Positions 1 to 11,674 of a DNA stretch of 64,000 nt are shown here, piece by piece. Source of the stretch: Manihot esculenta (Eukaryota; Streptophyta; Magnoliopsida; Malpighiales; Euphorbiaceae). The first letter of the stretch is position 1; every line of letters begins with the position of its first letter. The position numbers were made by a program, and so were the translations under genes. The stretch covers positions 2,300,325-2,364,324 of the forward strand of contig NC_035171.2 in assembly GCF_001659605.2 (NCBI RefSeq), in the 5' to 3' direction. Under the pieces are notes generated by a model that did not search any database, was not told the origin of the DNA, and saw only the letters and a program-made list of their open reading frames with translations.

Positions 1-131
1 TTTTACTTTCTATCTCAAATCAAATGTTGCATACAATTATAATGTAGCATTCTATATTACCCTCAGTTGTTCAGATGCCCCAAACTTTGGAATAATTCTA
101 GGGGAACAGGCATAGGAGACTATACACAAAC

Positions 132-3100
132 CTTGCAGCAGATTCTGCATTAGATTCTTCCATAACTCCAACAGCTTCAAATCCAGATGAAATATTCCAG
201 GAAGTATCAAACTCTGTCCCAAAACTGCCAAAGGTCAGCCTGCACCTATCAGTTTCAGGGACTCGAATGTGTTGCGCTATGATCACGTTTTGATTTTCAA
301 AGACATGCACTTGCAAGGTTTTGTCCTGAATACCCAATGTATCTGATTCCATGTCCTTAGAATTGTCTACCGGTGGTGAACTAGATTTTTTAGGTGTTCC
401 AATCACTCCAGGGCTACCAACACTTGATTTTTGGCTTGATTTTGGTTTCCATTCCTTATTATGCTGAGCAGCTGCATGAAAAAGATTATAGTCAGTTATG
501 CCTCCCTTTCTCCCCCAGAGCCCGTTTTGGGTGGGGGGGGGGGGGGGGAGCGAATACTCCCCACTTTTCATGTTTGTGAAGGAGGGAGAAAAAGTGGAAA
601 ATGAACCTGCCAAACAGTTCCATCCCGTTTTTCCTTATATTTATTTTTTGTTTTTATTTGAGAAAAGAGAATGATATGAAGATATTATAGTAACCTGAAT
701 CAATACATTATTTTTCTACCACCAAAAAAAGAATGAAATGAAGATATTGTAGTGACGGGAATCTTTTTCTCTTCCTTCTCAAACAAGATGTTACTCTCAC
801 ACTCCCTCCTTTTCTTTCTCCTCTTACTTTCTTCCCAAGTATTACCTTTCTGATGACCCACAGCTGTTTGATGTGGCCTGTTATACTGATTGCTTAAGAA
901 TGATCTGCTGACAGAAATACTGGGAATAACAGATTCAGTTGCAGCAGTTTGACTAACTTGGTCAGTTTTTGAAATTGTGGGGAAAGGTAGAAATGATTCT
1001 GAGATTGAACCTTCGCTTCCCAAAACTGAATTTGAGAAAGAACTGCTAGGCATAGATGAATTTTTCATTGCATTTTCAGAAGGCTGCCTACGACCACCCA
1101 CCACCCCAACCTCACGCTTAATTGCTCCAACAGCAGCAGATGATCTAGATTCAGGAGATGGCACATGAACAGGATCTGTTGAAGAGGAATACACACCAAT
1201 AACAGAATTGCTTGATGCCAGTGTTGCAGAATGATGTTGAGGATTGGATTTTATTACTTGTACCCGCGAAGCTGCATTGGGAACCACATTCCGCTTTTCC
1301 TCAAATACTACTTTCCTGTTGGTGACATTCAAGATAGTATCTCTGGTGTCTCTGGATTGAAAATCAATTGGTCCATTAGAAGCTTGAGTTGAAGTTCTTG
1401 CACCAGAAGGCTTTGCATCCCCTGAAGTTCCTGATAAGCTGCTGAAAAAAAGGGATCATATTCAATATTGTAATTATACAGTGATTAGACTTTTGGCTAT
1501 GCACAAAGAATAACAATTAAATCTCAAAAGGCAAAAGAATCAACCACATGTATGATGAGAACCACAACCCCAAAAGAGAGTTCCATTTTTTTTCATTTGC
1601 TTCCTTATTGTCTTTATCTTTGTATCAAAAAAAAAAAAACAATTACCCAAAGGTTTTCCAAAAATAGTAAAAGAACATTCTTGATGGGGTTTGAATATAT
1701 GTACAGCCATTATATGGGTTATAAAATGAGAAACATAACCTCTAAATCCCAGTGTTCAAAGCTTGGTTCACTAAAACCAGAATGTTAACAATAGCGAAGA
1801 TTCAATACATACTTATAATCAATCACCTCATAACCATTATGACAGCAAGAAGCAATTTAAGCTTATAAAGAAAATTACTATGGCAGAAACACTATTCAGG
1901 TAAGCATTCAAGGGTCAAGGGAGAAAATGGGACAAGAGTACTACATACAAATGAAAATTTTTTAGCAATTTAAAGAAATTTTGCCATATGATTGAAATCA
2001 TCGCCATCAATTGCGAAAACTTTAAGCTACGCATCTCCAAAATACCATGCAACCCAACTTCCCAACTAAGCTCATCTGAACCACAAGCTACATGCAAGCC
2101 GTATTTTGACATAATTGTAAGGCTTTAAGGTGCACTTTGAGTTAGCATAAACATGCATAGGATGAAGGTCAGACTCAGTTTAATTGTATTAACTGTACCC
2201 ACATAATTTAATGACACTTTTCAAAGTTCAGTTCCTTTAAAAAAATGTAATAGAAAAGGGCACGTGTTACTTAGTACAGGTGGATAGCAACTGACTATTA
2301 TATCGAAAGGGGTCATGGTTACCAGCTGATGTCTTACTCATTGTAATTATTCTACCTGAAACCAGGAAACATAAAAATTGTGCGATAAACATGAAGTATT
2401 TTAATCACCAACAATAATTTACTGTAAATGGATAGGAGCAGGAGAAAAGCAGAGAAAAGACAATAAATATACCCCTTCTCAGGAACAGTCACAATGTCTT
2501 GCTCACTGCAGGATGTTAAACCTTGCTGCAAGGCATGCTTTGCTCCTCCAGTTGCATTATGGTTAATTCTATTGTCTCTTACAACACGGAACTCTTTATT
2601 CATTCCTGCATTACCCAGTACAACTGTTCGAGTGTAGCCTACTTGTCGAGCATTGCGATCAGGAAATGTATGAAATGCTTTCCTTTGACTCAAATTCTCA
2701 GAATTTTTTCTTGAATCAACAGCACCTCCATAACCCATAATCTGAAGCCATAAGCAAGTAAATTCATGACTAAAATGTTAGATCAGAAAAAACACTCACA
2801 TACAACTAGAACAGTATCCTCAATGTGCATTACTGAACTTCAATAAGAAATGAGAATCTTAAACTACTAGGTATTAAGCACAAGTGGATATCTCAAACAC
2901 CACCATGACATATTAATTGGTTCGATAAGCAACAGCTTAGTGATCTTTACAGGTTCCTCACAGCTAAACAAGACAAGACCATAGAGAAAATAAAGAAAGA
3001 AAGTGGGGTTTAACAGGTGAGGGGGTGATAAATCACAATTAGACAGAAAGAAACAAAGACATAAACAGTATTATACCTCCTTCTTCTTGTCTTTTCTACT

Positions 3101-4598
3101 CTTCACTTCATGAAATGGATCTGATGAAAAAAGAATAAGAATACACTTGAATATAAGAATTATACTTGCAACAGATTAAAAGTTATCATCTGATAAATGA
3201 CCAGAAAAAAGAAGCGGTCAGCAAAAGTCCCAGAGGGGAATAACTATAGCACAGAAAAATTTAAAAAAAAAATGTAAAAGAAGTAAAGAACTATAGAAAC
3301 ATCCACAAAAGGAGGAGTTAGCATCAGAGCATTATAGAGCTCCCCAACAAATCCATACACACACCAATAAGAAAAAAAGTGAAAAACTCAGTACGACCAC
3401 CAATTTCGCATTCCACAACAGCATTCTCACATTACACTATAACCTACTGAAGCCTTGCCTCTAATAAAATTTCCTAGAAAGCATCCAACCAATAGTACAA
3501 TATCATTGATTGCAACAACAGTGCTCCTGAGTCCTTAAATGGGCAAATTACACTCAATTTGGCAGGACAGAGGCAAAATAAAAAAGGAAAAAAGAAATCA
3601 ACTCATCCTTTGACATATAACAAAAGCTAATCTTCATTAAGAATGTGTTTAAACCAATAAACCTTCATTAGGCCACCCCTAAATACCTGTTAACTTGAAC
3701 TTCTACATTCATAACTAGCATAATGAACATAAATGACCCATAAAGTCCAAGAGAAAGGCAGAAAACTTTACAAATTAACCCCAAAACTCCCAAATTTCCG
3801 ACTCCCATAGTCAGAGCGTACGATAATCACCATTTGCCTGCTCTTGATACAACAAAATATCAAAGGCAAGGCAAATTTTAATGAACTTATTCTTCCAAGG
3901 CAAATACTAGGGACAGCTAGTTACTATCAACATTCCTTGTCAAATATCAGCATAAAGTACCAAAAATGGATAGCAGAAAACACAACATAAACACCTGAAG
4001 CATAGCAAATGGAATTTAAAAAATAAAAAGACCAAACAAAATGTGAGCCTAAACTTAAAACGCTTGGAGGAAGTTTTTTAAAAAAAAAAAAAGTACGCCA
4101 ATTAACTTTCCAATTTCCAAACTCATAATCAGCACAAAGCTACAAATTCCCGTTACTCAAAACGCCCAGAAACACCAAAAACAAGGCCAAGAACACAACC
4201 GCATGAAAAATCCCAATATTTAAGCTCGTAGCTAATCCATTCCAAACCCCAGAAAGACCCCATAAACCTTCTTGCTTCAAAACTTTAAAAAGATGGGCAC
4301 AAGAACACCAATCAACCATCATTTGAAATGCAACAAGGAAACCAAAAGAAAATGCCAATAAACCATTTGCAAAACAAGTAATAAAAAACTGACCTTGATT
4401 GAGCAATTTTTGGGCGGTCTCATTAGGATCCATATTGGTCTCTTTAAGGGCGATGTAAATATCAGCATCAGAGAAATTTCCCACGATTTCCTTGATTGAT
4501 TGTATCGTTTTCCTCACTCTAGCGGAGAGTGTATGCGTCTGTGATTGCGTCCCAGTAGTAGTAGCAGCAGCAGAACTAGTACTAACAGGGGCGACCAT
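132..4598 (-). CDS. GIP1L: GBF-interacting protein 1-like (DUF1296), 3'-truncated by window edge
   Basis: Five coding exons on the minus strand: 4394-4598, 3077-3120, 2473-2741, 846-1441 and 132-471. All borders are GT/AG and the phases join without a break. The next intron (131 to 1) runs off the window, so the C-terminus is missing. Residues about 20-70 (ARVRKTIQSIKEIVGNFSDA, then a DADIYIALKE-type helix and DPNETAQKLLNQ) are the GIP1_N/DUF1296 domain, a UBA-like fold at the start of GBF-interacting protein 1. DPFHEVKSRKDKKKE follows, as is typical of the family. The middle is a long Ser/Asn-rich low-complexity stretch. The last exon holds the conserved block ENQNVIIAQHIRVPETDRCR followed by LTFGSFG. 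Known members bind G-box bZIP factors (GBFs) and raise their DNA binding; that role is taken from the family. The ATG at 4598 is the first in a leader with no splice signal before it. Exon 4 starts at a tandem NAGNAG acceptor (1442-1446 side), so one Ser may be optional. Confidence 0.9.
533..548. repeat. Poly-G tract (G16) in a GIP1-like intron
   Basis: An uninterrupted run of 16 G on the plus strand lies in the intron between the fourth and fifth coding exons. In the transcript (minus strand) it is a C16 run. Length polymorphism and sequencing error are likely here. Confidence 0.9.
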
Positions 4599-5728
4599 CT
4601 CTCAATAACACTCTCCACGATTAAAATCAACAATTATGTTGATTGCTACTAAACTTGACTGTTCAATATATAAAAGGGGTTTAAGTCTACAATCTGAAAG
4701 GGGTATCAAGGAAAGGCTAGGTCTTGCATTTATGGGAAGAAAAGGGAAGAACGGCTTTGGGCGGAGAGGGGGGTTTGCGCAAGTAAGGGTTTTGAAAACG
4801 TTTTTACCCCTCAATGACTTCGCAGCCCAAATTGAAGTTCATCTGAAATGACTGGTTTGCCCTTCACTTTTGCATATATTCCCTTTTCGCTCTTCTCTCC
4901 ATTAACTTTTGCCGCTAATTTGCATTTCTTAAAATTTCCATACAATAGTTTCTTACAATTTAAATATAAATATCTCAATAAACAAGTACTTCGATCTATC
5001 CACATAATTAAAGCCAGTAATTAATCTCTCCTTAGAGTTATAGAGAGAGAATTTTATTTAGGTATTCAGAGTTTTTTATTTCTCAATATATTTTTTTATT
5101 CTCTTATTAAAAGAACATTTTCTAAATTTATTATATATATCGCTTTTACTTAAGGATAGATTACTCTTTCTGCAATATTTTTTTTTAATTTAATTTACGA
5201 GGTTTATAAGAAGATATTTCAATGAGATTTGATGAAATAACCTTGATAAATGTTGTTTTGTTGCTTAATGGGTCTATATGCTCTTATTCATAGGGTGGAC
5301 TACTAAATGCTTGATGTTAGCAACTTAGGAACCTCACTGCCATGTGCTATTATATTTTCAATGATTTCATACGCTAAAAATGATTAAATTGCATTGAGTT
5401 CTACTGCATCTTTTTCCTAAAAAGTGGTTGTCAAACTGATTTTAAAATATGAATCCTCTCACAATAGTGGTTCATGCTATTGTCATAGGTTTGATGCCAT
5501 CTTTTTATGGTTGCAGTGGAGCTAGTTAGATGATTTGGCTTATCTCAAATATGGATTGTATGGACAGTGGTGATTTGTTAGTGGCAAATATATTTGTTTG
5601 GGTGTTTTTCTATGCTTCTTTAAGTAAGATGAGCTATTTGATTTAGGATTGAGGATTGATTTAATATGTAGTTTAATTATGGGGACTCTTTGCAGATGTG
5701 TATGATTCATCATACTAAGCCTTATAAT
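4599..5728. other. Promoter/5' leader of the GIP1-like gene and spacer
   Basis: The stretch at 4599-4850 is the likely 5' leader and proximal promoter of the minus-strand GIP1-like gene. A TATA-like 'atatataaaa' lies at about 4666-4675 plus. The rest is AT-rich spacer with no convincing gene. Short reading frames here have no family features. Confidence 0.4.
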
Positions 5729-5733
5729 GCATT

Positions 5734-6785
5734 TGATGAACTGACATCTGATGGGTCTTCGAATGCAGACACTTGGATAGTGATTCGATTCGATGAGCTT
5801 ATCGTTGATCCGTGATTGGTTTGATGAGGGGTAGATATCTTAGAGATTTTGTATAGGTCCCTTCATATTCAATCTTGTGGAATGGGACTTGCAAAATGTG
5901 AGAGAACGGTCAGAGAGCCTACCAGAGATGCCTCTGGTGGAGATTCTCCGACGCTCAAGTTAGATCTGGAGTTATTTGAGGAATGTGGTAATACAAAGAG
6001 AAAATAATAATGGAGCATTGAAGAGAAGAAGAGAGTTCCAGGGGATATGTGTGAGCAGTGACAGGAGATGGAGTCTGAAAGAGCATTAACCCCTTGTTTT
6101 GGGTTGGTTCTAAGGTATATATACCCTGATCATTCTGATGACCTCTAACGTTAAGTCTCATCAGATTGGACGTGGACACCCTTTGGCAGGTGCGTCAAGC
6201 GGCTTATAAATGTAGTGTCAATTAGCCCATACCCTATCCATTCATTTCGTGTCACATCAGCCGAGCGTACAACATGCGTATTAAAGGCTTCAGAGGGAGC
6301 TAGAGAGGCTAACCATCATGTTGGAGGTCGGCACCTTACTCTGATTTCATCAGGTCGTGCTTGGCTCACTTGACCTATATAGAGGTGAGTTCCTTTCAAT
6401 TACTGAGGTCGGTCACATCTGCATTTAATGCCTCGTTGTAGTATGAGCTTTAAAGAGATTTGCCCGTCTGCTCTGAACTTTGAAAAGGTCAGTCAAGGTC
6501 TGTATTTATCTTCAGATTATATTAGATTGTGTTCGGCTTGCTTGGCCTTTACTGAGGTCGATAGTATCCATATTTAATTTTCGTTTGTAGTACGAGCCTT
6601 GAAGTGGTCGACCTATCCGTTTCGGGCATTCGTAAAGTCAATGGTGCTGATGGTCTGATCTTCATACTCCATAGGTTGGGCTTTCTACTGTTTAGTCGGA
6701 CCGGATGGAAAGGTTCATACGTCCCTTCCAAATCCTGAGTACACGTATCACGATCTTAACAGGCCCTATTTTTTATATGTTATCA
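5734..6785 (-). repeat. 3' LTR of the outer element
   Basis: About 1052 bp, a degenerate direct copy of 11675-12742. It starts TGATGAAC and ends TTATCA on the plus strand. Divergence is largely transition-type, as expected of an old methylated copy. Confidence 0.8.
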
Positions 6786-6807
6786 GATTTTCTTTCACTT
6801 CTCTGAG

Positions 6808-7954
6808 TGTAACGACCCAGAAACCGGTACCCCTATGTAACGGCCCGAACCGCCACCGGCGCTAGGATCCAGATCAGCTTAAGGCCGCCGGGACCCGTAG
6901 CAAGCCAAACATACATCCTATCACCTGGTCAAATTCCATACATGATCAAACTTTAACATAAAAACTGTAACATAAGATGTATAGACCGAGATTGACCTGT
7001 ATGCGACATAACTGGAAACATAAAAGAACCCCCTACTAGAGCCCTCATCAAAACTCTAGCTGGGTCAACATAACATACATCAAGCTGGGATCACATCCAA
7101 AGAACTAGAACCTAACCTGTGCATGCATCAAACCACAAACATAAGACCTCTACTAGGGTCCTCATCAAACTCTAGCGTGGTAAACAACACATGCCACCAG
7201 TTTGGTTCAAACTCAACTCAACACTAAACATAACATACATCATGTATTAAATACCTTTGTTTCTACTCACTGGGCTTTTTAGCTCACCCCTCTCCCCTAA
7301 CCCCAGTGTTGCAGGTATGAGGACGTTCGGGAAGTCTCAAGAGTTAAGGCTTTGCTTGTAATAGATTAGAGTTGTGTGGACATGTATTGTAAATTGATAT
7401 AAGGTATTGTAAGATAATAAATTGTAATGTAAGTAAAGTAGAGATTGGTTTGAACCCCATGAGGTGGATTAAAAGTATCCCACATCGGAAAGAGGTAAGG
7501 AGGGGGGATGCCTGATAAGGGCAAGCCTCAAGAGACCCCAGTGGACGCATTTTGGGAAGACAGGGTAGTAAATCCCTTGACCCAGAAACAAAACCGTGAG
7601 GGGAAGGACGCTGGGCGTGAACCCAAAGCAGACAATATTCACTGGTGTGGGCCCAGAGGATGTTACAATTGGTATCAGAGCCTGGGCCTCATGAGTACGG
7701 TGTGCTGAGCGAGGACGCTCAGGCCTTATGGGGGGAAGGAACCCCATGAGGTGGATTAAAAGTATCCCACATCGGAAAGAGGTAAGGAGGGGGGAAGCCT
7801 TATAAGGGCAAGCCCCAAGAGACCCCAGTGGACGCGTTTTGAGAAGACAGGGTAGTAAATCCCTTGACCCAGAAATAAAACCGTGAGGGGAAGGACGCTG
7901 GGCGTGAACCCAAAGCAGACAATATTCACTGGTGTGGGCCCAGAGGTTGTTACA
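6808..7954 (+). mobile_element. Nested, internally deleted LTR element with tRNA-Met primer site
   Basis: The insertion runs from TGTAACGACC (6808) to TGTTACA (7954). It is flanked by the identical 5-mers CTGAG at 6803-6807 and 7955-7959, a clean target duplication. A first LTR spans 6808-7667 (860 bp) and ends TGTTACA. It is followed at once by TGGTATCAGAGC (7670-7681), the standard initiator-tRNA-Met primer site, which sets plus orientation. After only about 71 bp of interior, the last 216 bp of the LTR recur (7739-7954 against 7452-7667, nearly identical). The element has therefore lost its coding interior and most of its 3' LTR. High identity of the 216-bp copies suggests it is younger than its host element. 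It sits about 20 bp inside the host element's LTR. Confidence 0.85.
7452..7954 (+). repeat. 216-bp LTR-end direct repeat pair
   Basis: Copies at 7452-7667 and 7739-7954 share motifs such as 'cccacatcggaaagaggtaa' and end in TGTTACA. The open frames that overlap them on both strands are a by-product of the duplication and show no protein family. Confidence 0.85.
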
Positions 7955-8034
7955 CTGAGGGTTATTTATGATGGTTTGAGAAGGAAATTCAGTCTGTTGA
8001 TTTGACAACAAATTGATAGTCTTCCCTTTGGGAT

Positions 8035-8245
8035 ATCAGATCTTGGCGGCCTTCCTTTTGGAAAGTCTGCCCTTCCGGCCTTGCTTTAGCAGTCTGCCTT
8101 TTTGGTCCGATCTTAGTGGTCTGTCCTTCTGAATCTTATCCTTCCAGTCTTGTCCTTTTGACCTGATCTTAGTGGTCTGCCCTTTCAGGCCTTGTCCTTC
8201 CACTCTGACCTTTTTGAGACCTTTCTCTTTGAGGTCTTTCCTAGA
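8035..8245. repeat. Degenerate tandem repeat in the LTR-element interior
   Basis: An imperfect array of about 55-bp units built on 'gatcttagtggtctgccctt' (clear copies begin near 8109 and 8165). No reading frame persists across units. Confidence 0.55.
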
Positions 8246-9059
8246 ATCACCAAATCAAATAACGGGTTCTGGAGTTTCGATGGTCGGATGGGTATGATTT
8301 TGGGCAAAAGGCTGACCGTGATGAGCTAAGCAAGTTTCTTAGTCTTCGACTGATTGAGTGCGATTTTGATGGTGAGAACATGTAGTATAGCTCTAACGAT
8401 CGGCCAATTGAGAAGCCTACTAATACTCGTATATCGAGGACCTCTGCCTCCAAGACTCTCGTCTCTTCTTCTTGAAGTGCCCCAGTAAAAGTAGTGATCC
8501 AGTTAGTCGGATGATTATCAATCTCACTACTCTAGAGGCTGTAAATGCCTAAGTTTCTCCCTCGAGAAATATTATTCTTACGGGCCCGACTGTCGAGGCT
8601 GGTTGTGCTACTTTTGCCATTTCCAGGTTTGAGTTTGACTTGGCTAGTGAATTTGCTTCATCTCAGGAAGTTTAGGAATAATTTATTTGTAAATATGTGG
8701 CAGGCTTGTGCTTCCCTTGCCCTTGTTGGTAAAAGATTTTTGCCCTTCTGTTAGACTTTTTCTTATTGGGCATATTCATCCCTGTTGCTTATATGAGATT
8801 GTAATGTCTCGTTAGGTCTGTAGGTCATTCATGACTTGTTTTAACTCTGATGGCGTGTCGAGATAATGATATATAAGATTCATATAAGCGAAAAGAGTAA
8901 TAGACAAACTATTTGATAAAGATCATAATAAAGAGTATCGCAAGTTGCTGTATGGAATTTTTAAAAATTTCAAAAGGTTGTGCTTTTTTTTCTTTTCATG
9001 TTATCAATTCGTACTCCTTTTAGAAGGGACATTTTAGGCTTTTCAGGACTTGAATTATT

Positions 9060-10735
9060 TTTCTGAGCTTTTTAGCACTTATATCATCATTGGGGTTCTT
9101 TAGCCTTGAGTATTTTTATAAGTATTGGAGCTCTTTACCGGGATCTTTAGTCTTGATCTTTCGTCCGAGCTTTCAGGCTCCTTATGGTCTTCCGGGCTCT
9201 TTAGCCTTGAGGTTTTTATACGAGCAGTTTTCTGCTTGTCGTTTTTTGGGCTCTTTAACCCTAATTCTTCATCCAAACTCTTTTGGCTCATGGTCGACAT
9301 TCAAGCTGTTTTCCCTTAAGCGTCTTCTGAGCTCTTAAGTGCCTTTTGGGCTCTTAGCTTAATTCTACTTCTGAGCATTTTCACTTTTATGCTTCTTCTG
9401 TGCTCCTAACCTTAATTCTACTTCTAAGCATTTTCGCTCCTATGCTTCTTCTGGGTTTTTTTGCCTTGGATCTTAGTCCGACCATTTTGCTCTCTGGTCA
9501 GCTTTTGGACTCTTTAGTCTTAGGTTTTCATCCGAGCACTTTGGCTCTTAGGCATCTTTTGGGTACTCGGCCCTGGATCTCATCCGAGCGTTTTTCTCTT
9601 AAGGGTATTCTGGTCTTTTTATCATGGACGTTGGTTCAAGCATTTTGCTTTTGAATGTCTTCCGGGCTCTTATCTTTAATTCTTTATCCGAGTACTTTTA
9701 CTCTTGTCATTTTTTAAGCACTTAGTCCTGTATCTCGTCCGAGCGCTTTTAGTTTTTTGTTATCTTCTAGGCTCATTTAGCATGGTTATTCATCCGAGTA
9801 CTTTTGCTCTCCGTATACTTTTTGGCTTTTTAGCGCTGATTTTTCATCTGAGCTCTTTGACTCTCTTGTCAACTTTTAAGCTCTTTAGCCCTGATTCTTC
9901 ATCCAAGCTCTTTATCCTTAAGCGTCTTCCAAGCTCTTAGCCCTGAACCTTTGTTTGAGTATTTTGATCTTAAATGGCTTCCGGGCTTTTTTTCTTGGAC
10001 CTTAGTTCGAGCATTTTGCTCTTAAGTATCTTTTGGGCTTTTAGCCCTGAGCTTTGGTTGGAGTGCTTTTAGATTTTTGTGTTCTATCAGGCTCTTATTC
10101 CTGGTTTTTCTTTCAAGAATTTTTGTTGTTAGGTGGCTTCTGAGCTCTTAGCCTTGATTTCTTATCCGAGCATTTTTGCTCTTGTCCTTTTATGAACTCT
10201 TAGCTTTGTAGTGTCTTCCTAGCATTTTTGCTTTTGTGCATATTTCGGGCTCTCTTCCAAGCATTTTTGCTCTCGTGCATCTTCAGGTATCTTTACCCTT
10301 AAGCGTCTTCCAAGCATTTTTGCTTTTGTCATTTTTCGGGCTCGTAGCCTTGAGACTTTAGTCCAAGCATTTTGCTCTCTAGTCATCTTTCGAGATTTTT
10401 TGCCCTTCAGCACCTTCTGGGCTTTTAGCACTGATTCTTCTGAGTATTTTTCCCTTGGATTTCTTTCGGGCTCTTAGCCCTGAGTTTGCTTTTGAGCATT
10501 TTTGCTCCTATGCGTCTTCTGGCCTTTTTACCCTGGACCGTAGTCTGAGTTCTTTTCTCCTTGATATCTTCTGGGCTCTCAGTTCTGGGTCTTCATCTGA
10601 GCACTTTGGCTCTTAAGCATCTTCTAGGCTTTCAGCCCTAATTTTTTTCTCTGAGTTCTTTGACTCTCTGGTCGGCTTCTAGTCTCTCTGGTCGACTTCC
10701 GGGCTCTTAGCCTTGATTCTTTTTTCGAGAAATTT
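9060..10735. repeat. Long degenerate minisatellite, about 53-bp units
   Basis: About 1.7 kb of diverged head-to-tail copies. The unit reads roughly gggctcttagccctga, then ttcatccgagcatttt, then gctcttaagcgtcttcc. Around 30 copies are recognisable by the recurring 'gggctctt' and 'ccgagcattttgctct' blocks. Units of about 50-55 bp are not a multiple of three, so the array is unlikely to have encoded a repeat protein. The lysine/arginine-rich minus-strand frames here are products of composition. Confidence 0.75.
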
Positions 10736-10754
10736 CGGGCTCTTAGCCCTAATT

Positions 10755-11015
10755 CAAACTCATGGCCTTACTGGCGAATTCAAGGATTCAGGCTCATGGC
10801 CTTACTGGCGATTCCGAGATTTAGGCTCATGGCCTTACTGGCGATTCCGAGATTCAGGCTCGTGACTTTACTGGCGATTAGAAAATTCAAGCTCGTGGCC
10901 TTGTTGGTGATTCCGAGATTTAGGCTCGTGGCCTTACTGACGATTTCTAAATTCAAATTTGTGGTCTTACTGAGAATTTTAGGGATTCAGACTCGTGATT
11001 TTACTAGTGATTTCG
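10755..11015. repeat. 33-bp tandem repeat array
   Basis: Seven to eight copies of a 33-bp unit, about 'ggctcatggccttactggcg' plus 'attccgagattta'. They are most regular at 10790-10950 and decay outward. The 33-bp period is in phase (11 codons), so one plus frame reads as repeats of MALLAIPRFRL. The frame has no start context or family match and lies antisense to the element, so I do not call it a gene. Confidence 0.8.
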
Positions 11016-11674
11016 GGCTTATTAGTATTTCTCTTACTTTTAAAATTTATCAGCAAAAAATAAAAACTTGCATATAAAATATTTAGCAAGAATGCTCGTT
11101 ATTAATTGAGTAATATTTATCAATGAATATCGTGACATGCAAGATACTGTGCTTCACATTTCAAAGGAATGTAACTATTGATTTTGCAAGTTTCCAATTA
11201 CTTAGCAACATGCTTAAATAAATAATCTTTTTCTCAGTGAATTCATGCTAATATTAATCACCGATGAGAGATTTTAAACTATTTCAGTATACTATCATGT
11301 TCGGGCTCATATACATAAGGTTTTCATCTAATATTTTAAATTTTGTAATTAGTTATGATAACAAAAATATTTTGAGTTAAAGAAGTAACCGTGCAGCTTA
11401 GTTAACTCGCGTATGTCACCTTTCTTCCATGATTCATGGATCATCCTTGTGTTGCACTTTCTTCTCTCATCAGCATTTTTTTCTATCTCACTTTCACCGT
11501 GTGTCTTTTAGATATAGCTGGTTATTCTTGAGTCTTTCCACCATCTCTCTTCCCTCTGGTCTTTCTTGTTGCTGGTTGTTAGCTTTTCTTGGTTTGCCAT
11601 GTAAATCTTAATGGGTTTTGTTTGAAAACCTCAGCGACAGGATAGTCTTCTTCATTCCCACAGATGGCACCAAC

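Noticed and set aside
7469..8011. 180-codon minus-strand open frame
   Set aside because: It is read through the 216-bp LTR duplication of the nested element; the same peptide appears twice and has no protein family features.
10219..10431. Lys/Arg-rich minus-strand frame resembling a nucleic-acid-binding protein
   Set aside because: It lies in the degenerate 53-bp array, whose unit length is not a multiple of three; the basic composition follows from the DNA repeat.
10755..11015. CRISPR-like regular repeats
   Set aside because: The units are contiguous with no unique spacers, and the window is clearly plant nuclear DNA.
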